DNA of 64,000 nucleotides from Zasmidium citrigriseum (taxonomy: Eukaryota; Ascomycota; Dothideomycetes; Mycosphaerellales; Mycosphaerellaceae), in assembly GCA_002786025.1 (NCBI GenBank), contig NHNW01000067.1:1-64000 (forward strand), read 5' to 3'. The notes beneath the pieces are model-generated. The model was not told the origin of the DNA and did not search any database. It saw nothing but the letters and a program-made list of their open reading frames with translations. Below are positions 13,301 to 25,350 of the stretch, piece by piece (position 1 is the first letter of the stretch; each line of letters opens with the position of its first letter). A program made the translations under genes and the position numbers.

Positions 13301-16300
13301 AGATATAGACGATATTAATAGCGATCGTACTAAGGTATAACCTAAGAAGAATAAGAGACGCTAACTAAGGAAAGGTAGTAAGAGTAGTTAGCTAACTAAA
13401 GCCGATTATAGTAAGTTCTAAGAATTATTTAAACTAGGTATTTCGAAGGTAGCGCGCGAAGAAGAGAGATATAAATAGCGAAAGACTAGAATAGCGGATT
13501 AGCTTCTTAAATAGCTAAGGTCTAGGCCCTTAGAACTAGGACGTTATTATAAAACACCTAATAAAGACCTTTAACGCTATTTTCGTTATAGAGACGTAGT
13601 ACTAGGATAACGCGAAGTATTAGAAATATATATACTTTATTACGTAAATACTAAGACGGGATAATACTATAGAGCCCGCTAGAGTCGCTAGAGAGTCTAG
13701 GGTATAAGAGAAGGGACTAGGCCGCCTAAGTAGTAGTATAATACTTCTCGCTACGGAGTAGGCTTAGTAGGAGATTAGCGATAATATAATAGTTACTAGC
13801 TATAGTATTTTATTCTAGACTAGTATAGATATAATAATAGTAGTCTATTTACTACCGTTAATACTAGACGAAGAGGTAGTAATAGTACTATAAACCCTTA
13901 CTAATAGTATAGTCGTAATAGGAGATATTAATATACGCCTATATAGTACGAATAACTTCTAAGATAAGGGTATTCGCTATATAGACTAGATTATAGTATT
14001 ATCGTAGCTTAGAAGAGAGAATAATCTCGCCTAGATACTACTAGATAGAGACGATAAGCGTTTACTAGGTATACCGCTTTAAAAGAAACTTATAATAGAC
14101 TACTACTTCGCGAAGTATATAAAGAAGAAGCTAGAACTACTATTACTTAACGCGAAGGTACTAGGCCTATAAACGGATTATAAATACTTTATACGTCTTA
14201 GGCTAGGATATAATTCGTAAAAGACTAGAGCCGTAATTAATCTACTATAGTACTAGATAGGCCTACTCTAAGAGAGAGGTAAATAAATTTAGTTAATAGC
14301 CGAATTCGAGCGCTAACTAGACTAATACTATACCCTCCTCTAAATAGAGAATATCGACTATATTAATAAAGGCCTTACGACTATAGTCTAGAAGGTACTA
14401 TAAGCGACTATTAGTAGAGTAAGCTATAGGGCGCGTATACTCTATATAACCGCTCGACGAGTAACTCGAAACTCTAAGATATAGAAGAGGCGGTCTAAGA
14501 AAGTAAATAAGTAGCCTAAGGGATCTACCTATAAGCCGAAAAAGTAGAGTAGGCTAAGGAAGCTAAGGCCTAAGAAGAATTACCCTCTACGTCGCTCTAA
14601 AACTATACTAAAAGTAGATAATTTAATATAAGGGTCTATAAGGCTATATAAGCTAGTAAGCTCGAGGGGAGAAGGCCTAGATAGTAACGAACCTATTTAG
14701 CTAACGGAAATAGATAGCGATACTATAGCCGAAATATACTAATTACTTCGATAATACTACTACTACCTACCGACTTATTACTAAAGGCTATTTTATAATA
14801 TAGAGGACTACTCGATATAGATAGCTTAACTAATAGAGCTAGATAGTTAATAGTTACTAATAATTATAATTAATAATATTTATAAGATAATCGCTTAGTA
14901 AGATAGAACGAAAAGTAGTAGTAGCGACGGTATCTATATATAAGCGCTTAAGGTACTTAGGTATACTCGGCTTCCTATAATAATATATAAGCTCTACTCG
15001 AAGTATCTAGCGACTAGGCGAATACCTCGTCGCTAGAATAATACGGAGATTTATTTAATTCGTAAGAAGGCTTATAGTCTAAATAATATTAGAAACCTAC
15101 GCCTAATTACGCTTATATACGAATTTCGAAAGTTATTTAAACGCCTAATACTATTATTTTTTAACTAGAATAGTTAGGCTAAGGTATACGAAACCTAAGC
15201 TAGATTTAGGTTAAACTACTTAACCTTAACTAACGCCGCTATACTCTATCTTAGAATATATACTAGACGTACCCGATATATTATATTTATTAATTTTAAA
15301 TTAGCGTTTAACGTTATTAACTATTAGCTACTCGTAGAAAAGCTACGCTAACGAGACTACCCTCTAATTATACGAAGGCTTATTATAAGTCTAGTATTTA
15401 TAAGAGTACGATCGCGAGCTCTAGTTAATAATACCGCTATACTATAGTTCTAACGAATAAGAGGAGTATATTAGGGTAGACTATACTCTATATAGCTATT
15501 TACGATCTTTATAGACGATCTATTAGAAGACTTAAATAAGGATAGCGCGGTAGAACCTATCTTAAGAAGTCTATTTTTCGCCGATAATAGAACAATCCTA
15601 GCTAATAGTATAGACAAAATTAAATATACGCTTAAAGTACTAGATACCTAGTATAAGGCTAATAATATAAAATTAAATATCCTAAAGTATATAGTAATAT
15701 ATAATATTAACGAAGATAAAGAAGAGCCTAAGCTACTTTATATTAATAGATAAGTAATTCCCGTTATTCTAAGGAGCGAATTATATACCTATCTTAGATT
15801 CCTAATTAAATATAGCGGTATCGATTTCGTAGCCTACTTAAAGAATAGAATAAAGAGGGCCGTAAATAAGACGATATAGCTATAAGACTATTCTAATATA
15901 TAGAGAGTAGGATATCGACTCTATATATATAACCGCTATATCGCCCTAATATTTAAATACGACGCCTATCTAGTAATAATATAGTTTAAATCGTCGATAT
16001 ACTATACGCTAAATTACCCTCCCTAGGACCGACTACTAAATAGATTTAGTAAGATAACTACGGATCGCTATATAGATTTAATACGGTAGATCGTACTTTA
16101 ATAAAGGTATTAAAATTTAGTTCGTAATACCTATAGAATTCCCCTAGTACAATAACGGTTCGAGGAACTTTAAGTATCTTATTAAATAGGTCTTTAAGCT
16201 CTAGTAAATACGGGATATACTATAGATATCTTAACGATATAACCGCTAATTCGAGCGATTTCGGCTATTAATTATAAGGACTTCTAAGTTACTCCTAATA

Positions 16301-16420
16301 AAAGCTACTACTAGAAGGACTATCTTAAATAAGGGATAGGATATACTAATACGATAACTTCGATAAAGGCGATACTTCGAAAGTATTACTTTTAAAGATA
16401 TAAAGTAAAACTAGAGAGGG
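13300..16420 (+). mobile_element. RIP-inactivated LINE (non-LTR retrotransposon) ORF2: AP endonuclease and reverse transcriptase
   Basis: A single plus-strand frame read through TAG/TAA carries the hallmarks of a LINE second ORF. At 13,921 it reads IGDINIRL, matching the GDFN motif of APE-type endonucleases. At about 14,920 SSSDGI corresponds to the GPDGI motif of the RT fingers, followed by an IYLIRKK stretch (usually I.KKGD). At about 15,289 INFKLAFNV matches the DFKKAFD catalytic motif A, and GVY.GRLYSI...FIDDL at about 15,450 matches GV.QG.PLSP...INDL. At 15,577 FADN corresponds to the FADD box. The GDIN, INFK and FADN motifs are exactly in phase over 1.65 kb, so decay was by point mutation only. 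Reading continues into a thumb-like region. I cannot see the 5' or 3' end, tail or target duplication. Clade (Tad1 or I-like) is not settled. Confidence 0.85.
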
Positions 16421-19300
16421 AGAGGGATAGTCTCTACCTAAAACGTACTTAGAAGATATTAGCGAAGAGGTTAACGTAAGGGTTTCGGGGAGTAGATATT
16501 ATATTCTTAGTACTAAAGGACTACTAAGACTACCTACTATACTACCGAATTAGTAGATATCTATATAAGTATAAATATATATATAGGAAGGAAATCTACG
16601 CGAATTACGACCTATACTCTTAGCTAAACTTATATATCCCTCTAACGAAATAAGAGGAGCGATAGCGGGCCCGCGATTCTAAACTTTATAAATAAATAGT
16701 TAACTAAAAGAATAAAAGTATAAGATAAGCGACGTCCGTAGAATATACTAGTAACTATACTAACGAGGATAATAGTAGCGCTAATAACGAGGCGAATAAG
16801 GAGAACGACGACTAAATCTTACTAATCGACTTTCTAATTAATACGCTCTAGTTTCGACGCGTATTCGATACTCTTTTAGAGATAGTAACTAAAGTACGGA
16901 CTAAGTATTACGTCGATTAATACAAAATATCTAAAAGGAATATCGTTAACTATAAGGCTATTAAAGGTCTTATAGGAAGTAGTAATAGGAGTAACCTAGA
17001 TAGTAGCGATATATAGGATATTATAGATACGATAGTAAGCTAATTAAGAAGGGTAAGATTATAGATTTTAGGTTATAAGTCTAGATAGTTTAGAGTAAGG
17101 ATATATATTAATCGATTATAAAGTTTACTACCTTTAAAGAATTCCTTTTATCCTAGGTAATAATATAAAACTACCTTACTATATCGCTATATTAGGACGC
17201 GGTAAAGACGCTTCTAGGCCTATAGTAAGTACTTAGGACGGAGTATAATCTATTACGAGTAGTCGATACGGAGCTAGAGGAAAGGCTATAAAAGGCTAAT
17301 CTTATTAGAGCTCCCGCCCTAGAAGGCGAATAAGTCTATAAGAAGTATAATATTACCTAGTATTAAGATTAAGACGATAATTAATTAAGATACTACCTTA
17401 GGCGAGGAACTAATCTACTAAGCCTAGGGGAACCCTAAAAGGCCTAAAAGTAGCTAGCGTATATTAGGAAACGACGAAAACTAGCCGATCGACCTAGTAT
17501 AATAACCTTTAGGTAGCTCTTTAGTACGATAGAGATACGACGTTATAGTAACTCTAAGCTACTCGGTCCCTATAGTATATAGCGTAGTAAGAGGTCCTAT
17601 TCGGTTAGCGTTAGTAGAATAATTAAGAGCCTATCCTATAAGTAGGGGTACTAGTTAGAGTATAAATCTAAAAGATATTCTCTAAGAAAGTAGAGTTTAC
17701 TAGGGGGTAGTTATAAAGGCGTATAAGGAAGGGAGGGAACTTAGCGATTAGAAACTATAGCGTCCTTAATATAGCCTTTATAAGCTAACTTATACGATAA
17801 ATCCTACCCTACTAAGGATAGGACGAGCGTAGATAAGTAAGCGGAGTAACTATATACTATAGAGGAATACTATACTAGGGCCCTATTATAGTTATAGTAA
17901 ATACTAGTAGCTATAAGATAAAGATTATAGGGTTAAGCCCTTAACTCTACTAGAGTACCCTAACCTATAGAGACTAGTTAGACTAACTACTAGGTAGTAA
18001 CTTAGATAGGACGATAAACTCTAAAAAGTTTAGCTAGAGATATATTAAGTAGAACTAGGTACGCTAGTAAGTTAGGAGCTACCTAAACTTAAAGGTAAAA
18101 GAGGCTATTAAAAGTTATAGACCGAAAGAATATCTAGGAAGCGGAAGTAGATTATAGAAGGGATAAACTATAGCTTAGATAAGGAACTCGCTAAACGATA
18201 AGTATAGGAGATAAGACGCTAGAAACTAAGTATTACTAACTCTCTATATATAGGAAGTATTAGTTAGATAAGACTAAGTATAGAACTTATATAGATCTTA
18301 GCTAGAGATTATATTAGATAAGATAGTAATATAGATCTCTAATCTTAAAGGCTAGTTATATCTAGCTAAGACGCTAACTCTAACTCTCTACTAGTATAGT
18401 AGTCGATTCGGATAAGAATACTATAACCCCTACGTAGCCTAGTAGAGAGATACTATAACTTAAAGTATTAACTACCCTAGGGCCTAGTAAATAAACTCTC
18501 TAGAACCTACTACGATTAATACGGATAATAACGGTAGTACGATATAGAAGGTTAACTCTACCTAAGGAGGGAAGTAATTAATCCTAGATAAGCTAGTCTA
18601 GGACTCCTTAAAGCTTATATTATAGAAGTAGAATATCGAGGAAATAGAGGTTAGTAGTAGACGACAAAAAGTCTTAGGATCTAAAGAGCGAGAGGTTAGT
18701 TAAGAGGTAATACTATAGATAGTATAGTTAGGTAAGGCTTATTTCTTATTATCTCTTAGCCTAAGTAGAGAAGTAATAGTAAAACCCTAACCCTAAGTAT
18801 ATAAATATTTCGGTAGGATAGTATTAGAGGTATACTCGTAATAGGCTATTAATAGAGTAAGGCTACTTTCTAAGACGAAGAATATAACCTCGAACGCCGA
18901 CTAGAGCTAGATAAAGGAAGGTAAGTAGAAGAAAGGTAGAAGGGGGACGAAAAGAGTTTATATAGGGTAGTATATAGGCTACTATAGTTATATACTATAT
19001 TAGCGAGAGTAAATAGGGTAGAAGGTACGTTAGATTTACGTACTAGCGTAGTAGAATATACTAGAAGCGAGTACTAGGTAGTAGTTAGGGTTATACTCTA
19101 GCTATAGACTTATATAAGTAGGTAGAGGGCGTTATAAAGGCGAGTACTAGATAGTAGTCGATATTATAATTTAGTATTCTAACCTAGCTATAGATTATAT
19201 ATAATTAGCGCTTAGTATAGTATACGTTAAGCGTCTATAAGGGGTATAGAGACCTACCTATAGTAATAATAATAATATAAGAGAGCCCGTCTTAGTATCT
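16420..19300. other. Unassigned RIP-degraded sequence
   Basis: No gene, RNA or clear repeat boundary was recognised. Part of this stretch (about 16,800-17,450) still reads as hydrophilic protein on the plus strand in places and may be the distal portion of the LINE or another element. CpG content is similar to the region to its left. Confidence 0.4.
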
Positions 19301-22300
19301 AAATCTAAGTCTATTACGTCTTCTATATTATTATCTTATACGCTAGCGTAGCCTTTAGCGTTATCTTTAGCGTTATTAAAGGCCTCTATATCGTCTTTAC
19401 TAAAGTCGTACTCGACTTCGTTATCGCTAGTAGGCTTAGGAAGGCCTAGCTCTATCCTCTACTATTCTAGGTCCTATATTAATATCTCTAGTAGTAGTAG
19501 TAGAACTACTTTTCTTACTAGCTTTTTTTTAAAGTAGTACCTCTCGAATAGGTCTTTAAGGTTAATTCGCTATAGCTTAATAAGGCTAAACTATAAGTAC
19601 CTACTAGTCTTCTTCTAGGTACTAATTAGCGATCTAGTATTAGCGTAGAGTAGGATAAAGTAGTAATTAAGGAGGGTAAGGTAAAGCTTCTAGTAGAATA
19701 TACTAGCGGTAAGTATAGGTATATTAGAGTCTAGGAGGTATAGGTAGCTACTATCTAGGGCGTCGTTTACGAGCTAGATAAGCTAGCGAAAGGGTTTCTT
19801 ATCCTAGCCTATACGCTTAGTTTCTAGGTCGATACTATATAGCTACTATACCTACGCCTTAGGGGATTATATATCTATACCTATACGGTTACTAGATATA
19901 AGCTAGACGTAGAGGAAAAGTTACTATATATACTAAAAGGACTATAGCTACTCGCCGTTTATAGTAGTCTCTCTAAACTAGTTACGTATCTCTTACCTAA
20001 TATTAGGTACGTAGAAGATATTATATTATATCTACTAGAGGATAATATAGGCGAGCTATTCGACGATATAGCGCCTCTAGTAGTCCTCTAGTATAGGCTC
20101 CTTAAGGAACGAGAGGCTCTCTATAAGCCTAATAGTAAGCGAAATAAAGTATTACTACTCGCCCCTAACTCTAGCGTATTATATATATAGTACCTAATTT
20201 CCGAATATAGCCTACTTAGTAAAGTACCTTTAGAAGGCTAGGTATTACTAGTTAAATCGCGGCTCTAGCTAGTAGTATCTATATTTCTTTAGCGAACGGC
20301 TAAACTCGAGTCCTATAAGGGTCTTACTATTCCTCCTACGCCTATAGCTCTACTAGATTAGTACCTCTCGACTTAACTAGTTAGCTCCTAAGATATAGTA
20401 GAGGTAATAGAGGAATACTACTATTATCTTTATATCCTCCTAGGAGTAGTCTTTCCTATACTAGGCGTAAGCGTATACTATTTCGAAGCTAGCGGCGAAC
20501 TTTAGTATACTATAGTAGAGGAAGGTAAGGTAGGTATTAGTAGGAATAGCGTATATATATAGAGAGTATTATAGGAGATAAGGAATAGTACTAGGGTAGC
20601 GACTATAATAGTAGCGTAGTAAGTCCCTTAGAGAGAGGAAGACGGCTCTACTAATATAGTACTTTTCGCGGATACTAAAGGACTTCCTTATTAAGCTAGC
20701 GATAGTAGAATATATATAGGACTTACTTACGTAGTATGCCCTTTTTAAGACCTCTCTCTTATAGGCGTAGCCGCCTATAATACTATTAATTCTAGATATA
20801 AGTAGCGGGTAGATAGCGAGCTCTTCTAGGCTATCGTTCCTAAACGGGAAATACTTATTAGTATTATAAACCTCCTTTACCGAGGTATAGTACTAGGTAT
20901 AGACTAGCTCGCTAAGCTTAGCCTAGGATATTAGTTTCGTAACGCTAGTTATAGAGTAGGCGTCGTAGAGTATATTCTACTAATATAGCTTATTAAAGGC
21001 CTACTTTAACTTCTCCTAATCGTCTTCTTCGTATATCTATTCTAGGTACTTCTATAGGTAATATACTTTCTAACTTAATACCTACGCTTAGCTACTTAGT
21101 AGCTTATAAGTACTAGGGAGCGCTATAGATATAGGATAAATCTCCTAGCTAAGATTATAGTACTATTATTCTAAGTCGAGGTAGCGTAAGTCGAATATAT
21201 CTTTATAGTATATATTAAAGGTATCTATAGCGTCTAAGAGAGTAGAGGTTTCCTTACTTATCTTAAATTAGAGCTTAGTACTCTTTACTAAAAATACTAG
21301 AGTAGGGTCTTTAAAATAGCTAAGCCTAGGCGCGGATCTAATATTACTCTTAATACTAGACTATAAGCGATAGAGTTAGTAGGGTTAAAGGTAGTAAGAG
21401 ATATATATCCTACTATAGTAGGCGCCTAATAAAGTTAATCGACCCTTTATCTAGTAGAAGGTACTATTAGCCTAGGTATAATAATAGCTTAAAGGAAGGT
21501 ACTAATTATAGTAGGCTAGAAAGAGCTTATAGAAGGTAGGGTTTAGGACTAAATCGTACTACTACTATAATTACTAGTTAGTTAACGCGACGAAGTTAGT
21601 ACCCTTCCTATAGTAGTAATAGTAGGTATAGATAGGTCCCTAGTCTTTAGGCTCTACCTCGTCGTTATCGCTATCGCTAGAAAAGTATACTATAAGGTAA
21701 GGGAAGAGAATATAAACTATAACGTCCTTATTATCTATAAGCCGACTAAAGAGATAGTAAGGGATATTATATAGTTCTACCTAAGCCTCTATAGGTAGGT
21801 AATCTAGTTAGTTATAGTTATATTAATAGAAGGTAGTAGTTAAGTAGAGGTCGTTATATATATTCTACTACGCCTAGAGTATAGGCTAGAAATTAATACT
21901 ACCCTTAGCGAATACGAGGGAATTAGCGAAGCTAATAAAACTATTAATATCGAAAGATATCTAGGCTAGCTCGATAGTAGCGTACTAGTTATCTATATAT
22001 ATATAGATATATTTTAGTTCTACTATAATACGACGCTCTAGAGGCCTAATACTATAAAACGCCTTAAACTAGTAGTCTAGGGGTAGGATAGTAATAGAGC
22101 TATAGTCGTTAAGGTAGAGGATCTTATCGCTTTTAAGCTCGTTTAGATATAGAATATCTTCTCTCTTAAGTACGTCTAGTAAAAGGTTAGTATCGAAAGC
22201 GTCTATTAGTAGCGTATAAAGCTCTACTTCGCTAAAGTACTCTATATAGGCTCTTTCGTACTAATTATTAGTATAGCTATAGAAGCCTCTATAGAGCTAA

Positions 22301-22480
22301 TTATAGAGTTTAATAGTTATCCTATCTAAAGTATTTCTCTTCTCCCTAGCCCTACGTATAGGAGAAGGCTCCTACTCCTCGTCTATAAGCTCTAGCGTTA
22401 GTTTAGGGTAATATTCTACGTCTATACTACCTACTTCTAGCTCGTAATCCTTATTATATACTTCTAGTTACTCTCGCCTA
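19300..22480 (-). pseudogene. Unidentified RIP-inactivated protein-coding frame inside the 5.7-kb repeat
   Basis: On the minus strand one frame, read through TAG/TAA, is free of indels from about 22,260 down to about 19,330; codon phases at 22,177, 19,918 and 19,417 are identical. The reading has natural amino acid composition: an upstream part with acidic and aromatic residues, an SSDSDNDEVEPKD acidic stretch near 21,680, and a C-terminal part with alternating hydrophobic and basic residues, ending in an acidic tail near 19,350. I do not recognise the family; it shows no helicase, RT or DDE motif that I can point to. The frame crosses the left edge of the tandem unit at 19,620, so the copy 2 version (25,351-28,200) lost its C-terminal about 100 residues. 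The gene is dead in both copies. Confidence 0.6.
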
Positions 22481-25350
22481 AGTTATTCTTCTATACTTTC
22501 TTCTTCCCCTCTTCCTTCTTACTATAGGTCGTCGTCGATATTACGTTCTTTATTCTAATAGTATATATTACTAGTAGGCGAGTATAGAGGGTAGTAGAGG
22601 GCGCCTACTTTACGCCTTACTAGTAATAATAAATATAATACTCCTAATAACGACGATAATATACTAGCTAGGCTACTAGAGTTTAGTATATTCGTTCCTA
22701 TTAATAGTATATCTTCGTCTAGAGAAGAGTAGGTACTATTATCGTCGAGGAAAGGGATAGAGTCGTCTTATAAGGGGTCGATACTTTTATTACTATATAG
22801 ATTAGCTTACTATAGTAGAGAGTAAGGAGGCGGTAGGATATACTTTCTAAGTAGAGTTTCTATAGCTCCTATATTTATATCTACGTCCTTATCTAGCGTA
22901 TAGAGATATAACGTCTTCTTCTAGGGTTATTACTACTACTAAGAGAGGACTAGTAATTAACGCTCTAATAGAGAAAAGATATAGTTAAAAGGCGATTCGA
23001 ACCTAACTACTAGCTAGGGCTTAAAGTTAGTTAAAGTAGAATACTATCGAGTCTATTAGGCGGTAAGAGGATCGAATATAGTAGAAATAGAGTAGCTAGA
23101 TAGGCCTAGGATAATAGAGTTAATTACGCTATAGCTTCCTTTACTATCCTCTAGCTCTTCTACCTACCTCTTTCTAGCTCTTTTCGATAATAATATACTA
23201 GTTATATTTACTACTAAGGAAGATAAGCGAGAGGTAGCTAAGGTAGGTAGTATTAGGAGAGGCTTCTAGTAAAAGCTATTATCTAGAAGAAGTAGGAATT
23301 AGGAGAAGAAGCTATTTAAATTATATAGCTAGAAGTTAGCGTATAGGGACTCTTATTAATAAACTTTAAATATCTTATCTAACCCTTTAGTAGCTAAGTA
23401 ATCTATAATAATAAGGCTATTAATCCTAATACTTAGGTTAGTAGGTATTAGTAGAATATCTTCTATTTCGATAGAGGGGCGAGTAACGACTACGCTCTTC
23501 TTCTTAGTAGAGTTATATAACTTCTAAGACCGAGCTCTACTTAGGGAATATTATTAGTTAATATTAGAATCCTTAGACGCCTAGGCGCGAGGCTAGCCTT
23601 ACGCTAGCTACTATTCGTCTATACTACTTTTATTAGCGGAAGATATACTACTAGACGTTAGCTAGTTAGACTATCGATATTAGGTATAGCTATCGAGTAT
23701 AGGAGTAAGAGTAGTAGAGGTAGTAGTAGAGGATAAGGTCGCTACTATAGCTATAGTATAATTACTTTATACCTTAAGTAGTATAGTAATAAGAGGGAAG
23801 ACGAGACGATAATAACTAAGGAGGCTAAGTAGTAGTAACGCTATAGTTTATAAGCTACTCTAAAACGGATAGAAGGGAGATTAGAGTATAAAGGTATTCC
23901 TAGTATATCTAAGGGCGAGAGGGATCTACTAGCTAGTAGTAAAGTAAGTCTCGATAGTAAACCTAATCGTTAGCCTTAGGTTTATAATTATATATACCCT
24001 AGTAGTCTCGCTAGTAAGACGTATTATATAACTTAAAGAACGAGAGCGCGATAGGCGTATTATTATTATTAGACTTATAAGACCTAAGGTATCTAGTCCT
24101 CTTATAGGCTATTTTTATTAGCTTATAGCGTCGCCGCGTAGAGGACGACTAATTAATATTAACTAGTACTATATTTAGCGCTCTAAGTTCTTACTACTTC
24201 TTATATAGTTAGCTTTAGTAGGTACGTTTATAGCTAATACTATAATACTACTAAGTAGCTAGGTTATCTAATAGAGATACGAGTAGCTAGCTAGGTAGAA
24301 AGTTATATATAGTTCTTCTAAAATCGATAATAGATAAGATAGAGGTATATAAAGTAAGCGTTAAGCGTAGTAGTAGATAATATATACCTAGTCTCGTTAG
24401 CTTAGCCTATTCTACTATAGGTTACCTAAGCGTTAGCGTAGGGTAGGCTACTTAGGGTTAGATTATAGATCGCTATTTCTAACGCTATATAGTAGCTATA
24501 GCTTAGGGTTAGTAGCTCTTACGCTATTCTAACGCCTAGTCGCTAGGCCGTTATAGGTTTTAACGTATATTAAGGAGGTTTTACGTAGCGCGACTAGCGA
24601 ATAGTATAGCGAGCTAACGCTAACTTCTAGCTAGTATTTATAATCGCTAGCGAGTTTAGAGATACGAAATAATAGTAATAGGGTAACTCTACGTCTTAAC
24701 TTAGTACGATAGTAGGTATACTATAGAAAGGCTTAGTATACGCCTACGTAAGCTCTACTATATACTATTCTCTACGAGTTAGACTCTATAGCTTTAGGTC
24801 GCTTAAGTAAGTAGTTATAATACTAGCTAAACGAGATACCTTCCTTAAAACGTAAGTAGTACTATAGGCAATTATAACGCGAGGTTAGAGGTATATAGTA
24901 GTAGAAGTAGAGAGTTCTTAGCGTTTAGTAGTAATAACGTACCTAGTAGATTTTCCGCTCTCTACTATACGCTAGCGATAACCCTAAAAATTCTAAAAAA
25001 ATAATAGGCGTACTCGCTATATAATAGCGACTCTTTCCCTCTACTATATAATCTCGTTAGTATACGCGCGGTAGAGTATAGCGAATTCTAACGCTCTTCC
25101 GAATTAGGATAGGAATTCTAACGTACTTCCTAATTAGGAAGGGGGATTCTAACGCTAGCGCGTAGCTTAGCGTAATCTAACTAAAAGTCGTCCTCTTTAA
25201 ATAACGATAGCGTAATACCTAGACGTTATATAGCCTTCTAAGTTAATCGCTCTACGAGCGTATACCGCGGCGTATCTTATAGGCTAAAAATCTCGCCCTA
25301 GCTAGCGTAGAGCGCTTTAACCCTAAAGGGAGTACGAAGTATAGACTAAG
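19620..25350. repeat. Copy 1 of a 5.73-kb direct tandem duplication
   Basis: The string TACTAATTAG followed by matching sequence starts at 19,620 and again at 25,351, an offset of 5,731 bp. The match continues for the whole unit to the CCCTAAAGGGAGTAC segment at about 25,321 (copy 2: CCCTAGAAGGAGTAC near 31,053). Copy 1 keeps many CpG sites. The unit contains the unidentified minus-strand coding relic and a region at about 24,950-25,350 rich in short CpG clusters. No terminal inverted repeat was seen. Confidence 0.93.

Noticed and set aside
20000..20700. Plus-strand reading of the 5.7-kb repeat as an alternative coding frame
   Set aside because: Also partly open, but the minus strand gives one phase over 2.9 kb with stops only at codons RIP would change, so the plus reading is a shadow.
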